Below are positions 36,970 to 45,706 of a stretch of DNA of 64,000 nucleotides, piece by piece. Both the position numbers and the translations under genes were made by a program. The notes under the pieces were generated by a model. It had not been told where the DNA came from. It did not search any database and saw only the letters and a program-made list of their open reading frames with translations. Source of the DNA: Terriglobia bacterium (GTDB lineage: Bacteria; Acidobacteriota; Terriglobia; Terriglobales; Acidobacteriaceae); NCBI GenBank assembly GCA_020073165.1, contig JAIQFP010000002.1, forward strand, positions 291,070 through 355,069, written 5' to 3'. Within the stretch, counting starts at the first letter, position 1. Each line of letters begins with the position of its first letter.

Positions 36970-36998
36970 TTGACTTGCTCTCACCACCCGCCTAACAT
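36970..36998 (+). promoter_or_regulatory. Promoter of the propeller kinase gene
   Basis: TTGACT at 36970-36975, a 17-bp spacer, TAACAT at 36993-36998. The ATG at 37010 is 12 nt behind the -10 box, so the predicted leader is only about 5 nt. Confidence 0.55.
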
Positions 36999-37009
36999 AA
37001 CCCCACTGC

Positions 37010-39733
37010 ATGATCGGCCAAACCATCTCCCATTACCGCATTGTGGACAAGCTCGGCGGCGGCGGCATGGGCGTGGTTTACAAGGCTGAGGACACCCGCC
37101 TGCACCGCTTTGTCGCCCTCAAGTTCCTGCCCGATGCCGTCGCCCGCGATGCCCAGGCGCTGAGCCGCTTCCAGCGCGAGGCCCAGGCCGCCTCCGCCCT
37201 CAATCACCCTGGAATCTGTACCATTTACGACATTGGCGAGCAGGACGGCCAGGCGTTCATCGTCATGGAATTCCTGGACGGGATCACGCTCAAGCACCTG
37301 ATCGCGGGACGAGCCCTCGAGATCGAGACTCTGCTTTCTTTGGCGATTGAAGTCGCCGATGCTCTCGACGCTGCCCACGGTGAAGGCATCATCCATCGCG
37401 ACATCAAGCCCGCCAACATCTTTGTCACTAAACGAGGCCACGCCAAAATCCTCGATTTCGGGCTGGCCAAAGTAACCCGGGAAAGCGGTACCCTCGCCAG
37501 CGCCGTATTGGCCGAGGTCACCTCCCCGGTTAGCGCCGAGCACCTCACCAGCCCCGGAACCGCGCTGGGCACCGTGGCCTACATGTCCCCGGAGCAGGCC
37601 AAGGGCAAGGAACTGGATGCGCGCTCCGACCTCTTCTCCTTCGGGGCGGTGTTATACGAAATGGCAACGGGGACAGTGCCCTTCCAGGGCGACACTTCCG
37701 CCACTATCTTCGACGGCATTCTGAATCGCGCGCCGGTGCCTCCGCTCCGCTTGAACCCCAAGCTTCCGCCGAAGCTGGAAGACGTGATCAACCGGTCGCT
37801 GGAGAAGGACCGCGACTTGCGCTATCAGTCGGCTGCCGAGTTGAAAAGCGAACTGAAGCGGCTGAAGCGCGACACGGAATCCGGGCGGCAACCGATTGCG
37901 GAGTCAGGCGCCGTCCCCGCCAGCAGCAGCGCCCAGCCAGCACCCGCCGCCGGCCACACCTCCAGCAGCTCCGTCCTGCTGTCCGCAGCTCGGCAGCACA
38001 AGACCGGCATGGGTTTGATACTCGCCACCGCATTGCTGTTGGTCGCGGCCGCCGGTTTCGGAATCTACTCCTTGTTCTTTTCCGGCCACACCGTGCCCTT
38101 CCAGAACATCAAGGTGACGAAGATTAGCGGCACTCACAACGCCCGCATCGCCGCCATGTCCCCCGACGGAAAATACATGGCCTACGTGCTCAATGAGGAA
38201 GGTTCCGAATCCTTGTGGCTTCGTCACCTGGCCAGCGAGAGCAACGTTCAGATCGTTCCACCCGCGCATGTCCAGTACAATGCGCTCCGCTTCGCGCCCG
38301 ACGGCAGTTCCATCTACTACTCCCACACCGAACCGGCCAACGGACCTCAATCTCTGGAATTTGACCTGTACCGCACTCCGGTGCTGGGCGGAAGCGCTCA
38401 GCTGCTGGTGAAGGACATTGACAGCGATCCCAGCTTCTCTCCTGACGGACAGCGTTTCGTATTCCAGCGCTCCAACGATCCCGAGCCGGGAAAGTTTAAT
38501 GTGCTCATCGCCAATGCGGACGGTAGCAACGAAAAGTTGCTGGCCAGTGGTCCCACTAGCGAAACTCTGGCGGAGCCCCTCTGGTCGCCCGATGGTAAGA
38601 CAATCGCCGCCTACCAGATTCAGAGTGGCGGCACTCCGGGTAAGGTTGTCTTGATCGATCCCGCCAGTGGCAACCGCAGGCCGCTGTACTCATCCAAAGA
38701 TATGTTTCTTTCCGCTGCGGCCTGGTTACCTGATGGAAAGGCCCTGGTGGTCATCTTTACCAACCTGGATCTCCAGTTCCGGCGCCGCCAGGTTGGGCTC
38801 GTCACTTATCCCGACGGCCAGTTCCGCGCCATTACGGCTGATACAAACGATTACGTCACGCTGAGCGTCTCCTCCGATGGGTCCACCATCGCCACCATCA
38901 TGGGCCAGTCCGAGCGTGACCTGTATGTGAGCCTGGGAGAAAAAATAGACTACTCTGATGCCAAGCGCATCCCCTCCGATGACCTCCACGAGTCCGTCGC
39001 CTGGACCAAGGATGGCAAACTGCTCGTGGAACAAGGTCCCGCCATCGAACTGATGAGCGGAGACGGCAAGACCGCCAGCACCGCGGCTGCGATCGCCGGG
39101 GAGCCTGATGGTTGTTCCGATGGGCGCTTCGTGTTCTCGCGGGGCGACCTGAAAACGATCTCGCGTAACATCTGGCGCAGCGAAGCGGATGGGACCGGCT
39201 TGCGGCAACTGAGTGAGGGCAGAGATGACGAGTACCCCGCATGCTCACCCGATGCCAAGTGGGTTGTCTACGTGAATCTTCTGACGCGGGCGTTGATGAA
39301 GGTACCCATCGACGGAGGCACACCGCAAAGCGCAACCCAGTCCTTCGTAGAATTCGGCGGGTTGTACGACTTCGCCCCTGACGGAAAAACCCTTGTTCTG
39401 GGGACCTATGACTTCAAGGTCCAGAGGCCGAACATTTCCCTGTTGTCCACCGATTCGGGTCAGGTGTTGAGGACTTTTGAGTATGATCCGCGGCACTCCG
39501 GGCAACTCCGGTTCAGCCCGGACGGCAAGGCCATCGTTTACCCCATCCGCGAGAAGGGCGTGGACAATCTCTGGCTGCAACCGCTGGACGGCGGCCCCGG
39601 CCGGCAACTCACCAACTTCGATTCCCTCAAGATCTATTCCTACCAATGGTCGCTGGACGGCAAACGCCTGGCTCTGGTGCGCGGAGACTCCCCCTCCGAC
39701 GTGGTCCTGATCCAGGACGCCGCGAAGAAGTAG
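37010..39733 (+). CDS. Ser/Thr protein kinase with C-terminal TolB/WD40-like propeller
   Basis: 907 residues. The kinase domain (1-285) shows [14 protein letters not shown], the VALK lysine at 38, [16 protein letters not shown] and [11 protein letters not shown] proline/serine linker leads to one membrane helix (about residues 338-360, [20 protein letters not shown]). The outside part carries repeated blades with FSPDG, LWSPDGK, FAPDGKT and FSPDGKA motifs, as in TolB-type propellers. It is probably a membrane receptor kinase sensing a periplasmic ligand or protein; this design is common in Acidobacteria. Confidence 0.95.
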   Translation: MIGQTISHYRIVDKLGGGGMGVVYKAEDTRLHRFVALKFLPDAVARDAQALSRFQREAQAASALNHPGICTIYDIGEQDGQAFIVMEFLDGITLKHLIAGRALEIETLLSLAIEVADALDAAHGEGIIHRDIKPANIFVTKRGHAKILDFGLAKVTRESGTLASAVLAEVTSPVSAEHLTSPGTALGTVAYMSPEQAKGKELDARSDLFSFGAVLYEMATGTVPFQGDTSATIFDGILNRAPVPPLRLNPKLPPKLEDVINRSLEKDRDLRYQSAAELKSELKRLKRDTESGRQPIAESGAVPASSSAQPAPAAGHTSSSSVLLSAARQHKTGMGLILATALLLVAAAGFGIYSLFFSGHTVPFQNIKVTKISGTHNARIAAMSPDGKYMAYVLNEEGSESLWLRHLASESNVQIVPPAHVQYNALRFAPDGSSIYYSHTEPANGPQSLEFDLYRTPVLGGSAQLLVKDIDSDPSFSPDGQRFVFQRSNDPEPGKFNVLIANADGSNEKLLASGPTSETLAEPLWSPDGKTIAAYQIQSGGTPGKVVLIDPASGNRRPLYSSKDMFLSAAAWLPDGKALVVIFTNLDLQFRRRQVGLVTYPDGQFRAITADTNDYVTLSVSSDGSTIATIMGQSERDLYVSLGEKIDYSDAKRIPSDDLHESVAWTKDGKLLVEQGPAIELMSGDGKTASTAAAIAGEPDGCSDGRFVFSRGDLKTISRNIWRSEADGTGLRQLSEGRDDEYPACSPDAKWVVYVNLLTRALMKVPIDGGTPQSATQSFVEFGGLYDFAPDGKTLVLGTYDFKVQRPNISLLSTDSGQVLRTFEYDPRHSGQLRFSPDGKAIVYPIREKGVDNLWLQPLDGGPGRQLTNFDSLKIYSYQWSLDGKRLALVRGDSPSDVVLIQDAAKK

Positions 39734-39751
39734 CGCCCAGCCTCACTGGGT

Positions 39752-39796
39752 GGCCCGCCCTTGTCTCTCCGTTCTTTGGAGAGACAGGGCGGGGCT
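39752..39796. repeat. Long-stem hairpin, terminator-like
   Basis: A stem built on TTGTCTCTCC / GGAGAGACAGG with flanking CCCGCC/GGCGGG, followed by CTTTTC. It lies 18 bp behind the kinase stop and may end its transcript. A close relative with the same TTGTCTCTCC stem is at 53140-53181. Confidence 0.6.
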
Positions 39797-39915
39797 TTTC
39801 GGGGGCTGGCCCACCCTTGGACGGGTGGCCCATTCAAGCCCGGTTTTGGCTTGAGTGGGGCAGTTCGCCTTGCTGCTCTTGAAATTGGTTTTCGTTGACA
39901 GCAAAACACCGGCTG

Positions 39916-40111
39916 CCCCACGCTTTGCGGTTTGAGGCCGTTACGAAACTCAGCGTCGAACACTAGCGGTGGGACAAGCAACACTCGAGCCGCGTAGCGG
40001 CGGGATGTGAAAGCCCGGCACGGAAGTGCCGGGAATTGGAAGTGGAACAAACCGAGTCCGCTTTAGCGGACGGCACGAGTTTCGTAACAGCCTCGGTTTT
40101 CAAAGCGTGGG
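39916..40111. repeat. Nested-palindrome element with about 35-bp inverted ends
   Basis: The left arm (39916-39951) and right arm (40077-40111) are near-perfect inverted copies sharing CCCACGCTTTG and GTTACGAAACTC, with a few differences between. Inside are two more perfect hairpins: CCCGGCAC/GTGCCGGG with a GGAA loop (40014-40033) and GTCCGC/GCGGAC with a TTTA loop (40056-40071). There is no open frame inside. The design resembles a small non-autonomous transposable element or a structured RNA. Confidence 0.6.
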
Positions 40112-40154
40112 CGCCTGAGGCCATGAATTCGTGGATTTTTTCTTGCCCGCGGGT

Positions 40155-40186
40155 GCCCCACCCAAGCCGGTTTTGCTTGGGTGGGG
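40155..40186. repeat. Long-stem hairpin CCCCACCCAAGC
   Basis: CCCCACCCAAGC and its exact complement GCTTGGGTGGGG around the loop CGGTTTT, then ATTTT. A diverged version of the same hairpin (ATTCAAGCC, loop CGGTTTT) lies at 39829-39860, so the two bracket the nested-palindrome element. From here to 40433 I see no gene. Confidence 0.65.
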
Positions 40187-40433
40187 ATTTTGACTTCCGT
40201 CAGATGAACCACGCCTTGGCCCGGAGGCGAGGGGCTGGGCGGCGGCCACCGGCGTGCTCTGGGGGCTCTCGTACTTCTTCTGCCACCGCCTGCAGGCCAC
40301 GCGGGCGCCTGACCGCGCACCGCCGCCGGTTTAGGTCGTAGGAGTGCGAGGAGGCGGCGACGTTGGCGATGCTGAGCCCGTTGAGTCGAGAGGCCAGCTA
40401 TGAGGCAGAGATTGACAGGCTGTTCGTTTTCCC

Positions 40434-40464
40434 TTGACGGTAAATTAAACGACCCAATTACAAT
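40434..40464 (+). promoter_or_regulatory. Promoter of the RibD/DHFR-like gene
   Basis: TTGACG at 40434-40439 and TACAAT at 40459-40464, with a long spacer of 19 bp. Six nt separate TACAAT from the ATG at 40471, so the transcript may begin on the start codon. Confidence 0.5.
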
Positions 40465-40470
40465 CGCGGC

Positions 40471-41022
40471 ATGCCACGGAAAGTCATCCTGGGATTCGGA
40501 ATCAGCATTGACGGTTACATCGCGCGACGCAACGGCGCCATGGATTACCTGGTGATCGACAAAGAAGGCGAAGCGCTGATGGCGGACTTCTTCGCCGGGA
40601 TCGATACCACTCTCATGGGCCGCAAGACAGCCGCAGCCACGGCGGAAATGCGCAAAAGTGGCGAGATCCCGGACATGCCCGGCATGTCCACCTACGTATT
40701 CTCGCGACGCTGGAAGCCGGGCAAACGCGACGGGTTCGAAGTGGTGCGCGGCTCTCTGACAGCTTTTGTGAGAAAGCTGAAACGCCGTCCCGGGAAAGAC
40801 ATCTACCTGGGCGGCGGAGGCCAGTTGTGCCGCAGTTTCCTGCAAGAGGATTTGGTGGACGAACTCTACCTCGGTCTTGGTCCGGTTCTTTTAGGGGATG
40901 GCATCCCCGCCTTCCCGCCCAGGTTCCCGCAGCGCAACTTCAAGTTGACCGAGTGCAAGTCCTACGCGAATGGATCGGTCGGGCTACGGTATGAGCGGGT
41001 GCGGAGGAAGACGGGGCGATAG
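40471..41022 (+). CDS. RibD C-terminal / dihydrofolate reductase-like protein
   Basis: 183 residues of the bacterial bifunctional deaminase-reductase C-terminal fold: VILGFGISIDGYIARRNG at the N-terminus, TTLMGRKTAAA, IYLGGGGQLCRSFLQEDLVDE and LGLGPVLLGDGIPAF. It probably is an NADPH-dependent reductase; true RibD or folate activity is not shown. It stands alone at the left edge of the accessory island. Confidence 0.9.
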   Translation: MPRKVILGFGISIDGYIARRNGAMDYLVIDKEGEALMADFFAGIDTTLMGRKTAAATAEMRKSGEIPDMPGMSTYVFSRRWKPGKRDGFEVVRGSLTAFVRKLKRRPGKDIYLGGGGQLCRSFLQEDLVDELYLGLGPVLLGDGIPAFPPRFPQRNFKLTECKSYANGSVGLRYERVRRKTGR

Positions 41023-41231
41023 TGCGGGCGGGGACACTCGGGGAACACCTCAAGAGCGGGAAACGTCCCGTCTCTCCCCAAGTTTCCCCTAGTCAGTTAT
41101 TGGGGTCAGTTCCGTCTGTCCCCGAATTTCCCGGAATTTCCCGAATTTCCGTCAGGAGTGGAGGGGTTGCTGCTTAGAATTGGGGAACGTCCCGTCTGTC
41201 CCCGGTTTTCGTCATCTGTCCCCGGTTTTCG
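41023..41231. repeat. Repeat-rich left edge of the accessory island
   Basis: No gene. It contains two copies of the ACGTCCCGTCT word (41061-41079, and 41182-41204 with the full GGAACGTCCCGTCTGTCC), a short tandem of GAATTTCCCG units (about 41122-41150) and a duplicated CCCCGGTTTTCGTCAT. The same word occurs in opposite orientation at 45088-45109 and 46573-46593. Confidence 0.6.
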
Positions 41232-42398
41232 TCATCGATTACCTTTAGCTCGATTGTGGGTAATGCAGAGCATTTGGCAGTTGTCGGCCGAGCTTCCGCC
41301 GCCCTTGCTCCATGCGGAAACGTGGTCCGCGTCCATTTCGTCGAGCTCATAGATTCTGCTCTTGTTCGCGTCGTGCCCCATGGCGCAGAGCGGGCAGTTG
41401 GATTTGCTCTTCGCCTCTGCCGCGCTCGTTTGCTTCTCGTAGACTGAGTGCTTGGTGGCATCGTCGAACACGCGCACTTCCAGCAGCCTCAAATCCTGCT
41501 GGCCGCCGAGGATGAATTCGAATATCCCGCGTTTTTTCTTAATGTAGGGGTCCCCGTATAGCCGCTTCACGTCGGCAGACACCTTTTCTGGATCGTAGGA
41601 CTGGGAGTGATATTGCTCGTAGAACTTGCCCCATTCCAGACCCTGCATCTCTTTTTTGACATCTTTGAAAACCGTTGAAACCCAGTCGATCACGCTATTG
41701 AAGTAGGTCTTCAGCTCATTGATGTTCTTGTCGTAGCGGTGAGCGCTCATGTAGCCGCCGATATTGTCTTTGCTCACCCAGTCCAGCGCCCGCTCCAAGA
41801 AGTCCTGCCGATTCGCGCTGCCCTTGATGTACGCGCTCCACTTCTGGATGTTGGCGTTTTGGCTATTGCTGAACTCAGCCTTCGCAAGCGTCACGAACGG
41901 TCCGGAGAAAATCGCGTTCAACTTCTCTTGATCTTTGAGCGGAACGCCCGCGATGTTAATAGTCTCGAACCAATCTTTGATCTCCTTTTCGAGCCCTTCG
42001 CATTCGTAAATCAGAAGCGTTGAGTTTTGAATCACGGCTCGTTGGTCGGCGGGCAGGCTGTCGAAGTACTTCGGATTGCCGCCGTCCATGATCGCGAACT
42101 TGTTGGTAACAAATCGTCCAATGCTGGTGATCCGTTGCTGGCCGTCCAACACCTCGAACTTGTCCTCGCCGACCTTGTTGAAGTAGATCAGCCCGAGCGG
42201 ATACTCCTTCAGCAGGGAGTGGATCACATCCTGCTCTTTTTTGCCGCCACTTTGGGCATAGATGTAGTTCCGCTGGTACTCCGGCTGAATCGTCAGTTTT
42301 CCGCTAAGCCCGAACAGCCCTTTACCCTCCAACTCGTTGTACACAAACCCGTCGCAAATATCTTTGACTGTTATGTCAGTATTGAGAGTGGTTCTCAT
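41232..42398 (-). CDS. DUF262-HNH nuclease, partner of the EcoRI-type methyltransferase
   Basis: 388 residues. The N-terminal half is DUF262/ParB-like: [11 protein letters not shown], then LDGQQRITS (84-92) and a [11 protein letters not shown] block. The C-terminus (about 336-388) is an HNH nuclease with [23 protein letters not shown] and [12 protein letters not shown]262 proteins of the GmrSD class are NTP-dependent restriction enzymes, and the DGQQR motif belongs to that domain. The ATG overlaps the stop of the methyltransferase gene (ATGA), so both formed one operon. GC is clearly below that of the flanks, a sign of transfer. The gene looks intact, but its upstream partner is broken by an IS. 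Confidence 0.85.
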   Translation of the reverse strand: MRTTLNTDITVKDICDGFVYNELEGKGLFGLSGKLTIQPEYQRNYIYAQSGGKKEQDVIHSLLKEYPLGLIYFNKVGEDKFEVLDGQQRITSIGRFVTNKFAIMDGGNPKYFDSLPADQRAVIQNSTLLIYECEGLEKEIKDWFETINIAGVPLKDQEKLNAIFSGPFVTLAKAEFSNSQNANIQKWSAYIKGSANRQDFLERALDWVSKDNIGGYMSAHRYDKNINELKTYFNSVIDWVSTVFKDVKKEMQGLEWGKFYEQYHSQSYDPEKVSADVKRLYGDPYIKKKRGIFEFILGGQQDLRLLEVRVFDDATKHSVYEKQTSAAEAKSKSNCPLCAMGHDANKSRIYELDEMDADHVSAWSKGGGSSADNCQMLCITHNRAKGNR

Positions 42399-42943
42399 TT
42401 CTTTGTCCCTTTATTTATCTGAATGAGAACTCTCATATAAGGGACAACTGGTCTCTTGTTGTGGTCGTAATAACATAAGTCTGGATGTCCTTCGCTGATC
42501 GTCCCTGTTTGTCCAGATTTGTAGTACGCATCAACAAACTCTTTCGACATTCCTTTTGTCTTTGTGTACCTGCTTAATCCTAAAATCCTGAACTGGTCAG
42601 GGTTGTACTTGTCGAGGAAGGTGACCGGAACGCCCATGACGCCGTCGTAGTCGCTGGGGATTTCCTTGTAGGTGCTCACATCGATCGCGTCGTAGTTGTC
42701 GTACCGGTCGTAGGCGGCCTTGCCCCTCAGGTTCTTGCTGAACTTCAAGTTCTCAGCCATCGTCATCAGAGGCAGGTTCTGGTGGCGGCGGCCATGGTCC
42801 AGGTTTGTGAACCACATGATGCTTCCCATGCTGAAATATTTCTTGCCGTTCACGATCCTCTTGCGCGACTCAGTCTGTAGTGCACCCCGCTAGAACTGGA
42901 CACAGAAGTTAGTTAGGCTTGGGGCCTCCGCCAGGAGGCGAGA

Positions 42944-43234
42944 ATGCCGAGAAAGCCGAAAGTTCAGAGAACTCCGGAAGAGAAGTGGCAGATTGTGTTG
43001 GAAGGACTGAAGAGCGGCAACGTGGCTGAGACGTGCCGCAAGTACGAGATCGCACCCACGCTGTATTACCGCTGGAAAGACGAAGTCGAAGAGGGAGCCA
43101 AGGCTGCGCTTGGGGGGAGAAGCGCAGCCGCGCGGCCCGACCTTGAGCAGGAGAAGCGCATCAAGCAACTGGAGCGGGCTCTGGGCCGTTCGCACTTGCA
43201 GATCGAGATCTTAAAAAACGTGCTGGGCGAGTGA
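42944..43234 (+). CDS. IS3-family transposase OrfA
   Basis: 96 residues: a helix-turn-helix (EEKWQIVLEGLKSGNVAETCRKYEIAPTLYYRW region) and a C-terminal leucine-zipper-like segment (KRIKQLERALGRSHLQIEIL). It binds the IS ends. Near its end, A AAA AAC in the right phase (43213-43219) is a classical -1 slippery site; frameshifting there would give OrfAB with no intervening stop. Confidence 0.93.
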   Translation: MPRKPKVQRTPEEKWQIVLEGLKSGNVAETCRKYEIAPTLYYRWKDEVEEGAKAALGGRSAAARPDLEQEKRIKQLERALGRSHLQIEILKNVLGE

Positions 43235-44109
43235 GCTGCGGCCAAGCGCATTCGTCGGCACGGGAGTTCGTGGCCCAAGGCAATGAAGCGAAGTTAGTGG
43301 CCGAGACGCTCGAGATCAGCCGGTCGAGCCTCTACTATCGCCCGCAACCGCGCACCAGCCATGCGGATCGCTCGCACGATCAGGAAATCATCCTGGCCTG
43401 CGGCGAAAAACCAGCGTACGGTTATCGCCGCGTGGTCTGGTGGTTGGGGCGGCATCACGGGTTGGTGATCAACGGCAAGCGGGCGCTGCGCGTGATGCGA
43501 GAGCGCGGTCTGTTGGTACGTCAGCACCGCTTTCAGGTTTCGCGCAGAAAGGACTGGGCCAAGGTGGAAGCGCTGTATCCCAATCACGTCTGGCAGTCGG
43601 ACATGACCAAGGTCTGGGCCGGCCCCAGTGTAGGTTGGGCGTATCTGGTCTCGGTCATCGATTGCTGCACGCGGGAGATCGTCGGCTGGGACCTGAGTCT
43701 GCGTTGTCGCACGGAGGAAGCTCTGGCAGCGCTCAACCGCGCCGTGCTGGAGGTTTTGCCTTTCGGTCCTCGTGGAATGGGTTTGACTTTGACCACCGAC
43801 AACGGCACCCAGTTTACGTCCGCCCGTTATGTCGAAACCTTGAACCAGTTGGGCATCACGCACCGGCGCACGGCCTATAACCACCCCGAGGGCAACAGCT
43901 ACATCGAACGGTTCCATCGCAGTTTGAAAGAAGAGGAGGTGTGGCTCAACGAGTACCAAAACTTTGACCAGGCCGAGTCGAGCATCGCTCGCTGGATCCA
44001 GGAGTACAATCACGACCGTCCGCATCGCGGACTCCACGGACAAACCCCGCACGACGTTCGTGCCCGGTTCGCCCTAACCCTTACTTCAAACATGGCCCCA
44101 TGTGTCTAG
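43231..44109 (+). CDS. IS3-family transposase OrfB (DDE integrase)
   Basis: 292 residues in the -1 frame relative to OrfA; the GTG start overlaps its stop (GTGA). An HTH_21-like segment (YGYRRVVWWLGRHHG) precedes the rve integrase core with D in WQSDMTKVW, D in TTDNGTQF and E in GNSYIERFHRSLKEEEVW. Produced alone or, more likely, as the OrfAB fusion. Confidence 0.94.
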   Translation: MSCGQAHSSAREFVAQGNEAKLVAETLEISRSSLYYRPQPRTSHADRSHDQEIILACGEKPAYGYRRVVWWLGRHHGLVINGKRALRVMRERGLLVRQHRFQVSRRKDWAKVEALYPNHVWQSDMTKVWAGPSVGWAYLVSVIDCCTREIVGWDLSLRCRTEEALAALNRAVLEVLPFGPRGMGLTLTTDNGTQFTSARYVETLNQLGITHRRTAYNHPEGNSYIERFHRSLKEEEVWLNEYQNFDQAESSIARWIQEYNHDRPHRGLHGQTPHDVRARFALTLTSNMAPCV

Positions 44110-44866
44110 TTTGGAGGGGTGCACTACAAGTCTTGATGTCGTAGTCCTCCTGCACTTCGAACCACTTCGTTCCGCCGTTGTCAACTCCTAGCCACACCTT
44201 GTTGCCCTTGATGAGTGGGAATATCTCCTTATAAGTGATCGCGTTTTGGTTCCCGATGATCAGAAACTTCTTGCTGAACTCCACGAGCTGGGCGACGTAC
44301 TCGCGGAAGAGGGAGAAGGGCGGGTTGGTGGCGACGATGTCCGACTGTTTCAGGAGCGCGATGCACTCGGGGCTGCGGAAATCGCCTCCGGCGTACTTGT
44401 CGTCTCCTTTCAAGGCTATCCGTGCGGCCTTGTTGCGCTTGAGGAAGAGCTTCACGTCGTCTATGTTCGCCGCCCCGTCTCCGTCCTCGTCTTTCACGTG
44501 GTCGAGGATGACGGCGAGAGCCTTCGGTTTCTGGCGCTTGCCATTCCCCTCGTTGTATTCCGGGAACAAGGTGCCCTGCCCGGCGATGGGGGAGCCGTCG
44601 TAGCTGGTGGTGACGAGTTTTTTGAGGCCGAGCTTGTTGAAGTTGGCGGCGAAGTACTTGAAGAAGTTGCTCTCGAATGGGTCGTCGCAGTTGCAGTAGA
44701 CGACCTTGCCGCGAAAGGTGTCGGGGTCGAACTCGAGGTAGGCCTCGACCTCTTTCTGGATGTCGATGTACTGGGTGTAGAACTCGTCCTGCTTGGACGC
44801 CTTGGCGGTGTCCAGGCTTCGGTTCAGCGGCTTGCCTTCCGTCATCTTGCGGGCGTTTGTTGCCAT

Positions 44867-45706
44867 GGGCTCGACATGAACTCTAACACCCTAAATTGTG
44901 AATGGACAATAACATCCGGTGCTCTAAAGGCTCAGGCAGTCTTCCGCTCCAATGAAGTAACCCAATCGTGAAGTACCTTCGCTACCCAAATCAACAAGAA
45001 TTTCATTTGGCGACTGTCCCGAGGGGGGAAATCGGGGACTAAGAAATGTGGGGAAATGTGGGGACGGGGAAATGTGGGGGGAAATGTGGGGACAGACGGG
45101 ACGTTCCCCTCAGATACGATCCGGCGGGTGGCGCACTCATTCGCGTTCTTTGCGAATGAGTGGAGTTACGATGCTGCCCCAGGGATGGCCAGGGGGCTGG
45201 CCCATCCTTTCCCCCGCGAAGTTCATAACCTCGGTTGCCCTTCCCTTCGAAGGTTTCGAAGGGTGGGCACTGCCTGTCAAGCCCCCAAAGCCTCCCAATT
45301 CCTCCCAACCCTCTCACCGCAAACAAAATATAAATTCCGCCCCCATGTCCCATTTACCCTCTCCCGCCTGCTATTCTGAAACTAGATAGTCAAGAAAGAG
45401 GAATAGCTCGATGAGTTACCCGTGCGCCCACGCTATTTCGCGTGGGCCGGCGCATTTTGGGGCGCGATTTCCCGCTCCCGCGCCGCTAACTCCTGTAGAA
45501 GACGGATCTTGCGGGTAACTCCAATGAATGACGGATTTTACGAGATCATGCAAACGTAACTGCAACATGCGACGGAATTTAGACGACGGGAAAATTGTTG
45601 ATCTACCCCGGGTTGCAAATCGGAAGACGCCGCACCTTGAAAAATGCCGCTTCGGCATGCGTTTGTCCGCTGCCGGTACTCGCAACTGACACCAAGGAGA
45701 CTCGAC
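44867..45706. other. Long intergenic stretch of the island, hairpins and tandem words
   Basis: No supported gene. It holds four GGAAATGTGGGG-type units (45044-45090), the inverted GGAACGTCCCGTCTGTCC copy (45088-45109), and three hairpins: CACTCATTCGC with an exact complement (45134-45162), CCCTTCGAA/TTCGAAGGG within GCCC/GGGC (45237-45268), and GCCCACGC/GCGTGGGC (45426-45447). A 35-codon frame at 45411 with GAGGA upstream overlaps the last hairpin and is doubtful. Confidence 0.55.
45088..45109 (-). repeat. Inverted copy of the GGAACGTCCCGTCTGTCC word
   Basis: Exact reverse complement of the core at 41182-41204, on the other side of the methyltransferase/nuclease pair. A third copy with one change (GATGTTCCCC) is at 46573-46593. 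Confidence 0.7.

Larger units (their letters stand above)
42876..44128 (+). mobile_element. IS3-family insertion sequence, 1253 bp
   Basis: Ends are TGTAGTGCACCCC on the left and its complement on the right, inside imperfect terminal repeats of about 28 bp that also share GACACA. A 4-bp direct repeat AGTC flanks it (42872-42875 and 44129-44132). It encodes OrfA and OrfB in the usual -1 relation. Everything needed for transposition looks intact, so the insertion is probably recent. Confidence 0.95.
42395..44866 (-). pseudogene. EcoRI-type adenine-specific DNA methyltransferase, split by an IS3 element
   Basis: Two collinear parts: an N-terminal one (44866 down to 44129) and a C-terminal one (42871 down to 42395). 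The first carries CNCDDPFESNFFKYFA and the catalytic NPPFSLFREYV; the second begins RKRIVNGKKYF and carries MWFTNLDHGRRH, YDNYDAIDV and GVPVTFLDKYNPDQF. All are hallmarks of the EcoRI-methylase family, which makes N6-methyladenine. Removing 42876-44128 and one AGTC copy restores one 404-residue frame without a stop (YDIKT-ESRKR). As it stands, the first part runs into the IS and stops at 44081, after 14 foreign residues. The C-terminal part has an internal ATG at 42853 but lacks the catalytic motif. Confidence 0.9.

Noticed and set aside
41232..44866. Prophage or integrative element as carrier of the island
   Set aside because: No integrase, structural gene, tRNA junction or long direct repeat was found; only the IS3 transposase is present.
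45044..45109. Short repeats that could suggest a CRISPR array
   Set aside because: Units are 12 bp with almost no spacers and no cas gene is present.
45411..45518. A 35-codon frame with GAGGA upstream
   Set aside because: It covers the GCCCACGC/GCGTGGGC hairpin, and the peptide has no recognisable feature; not enough to call a gene.
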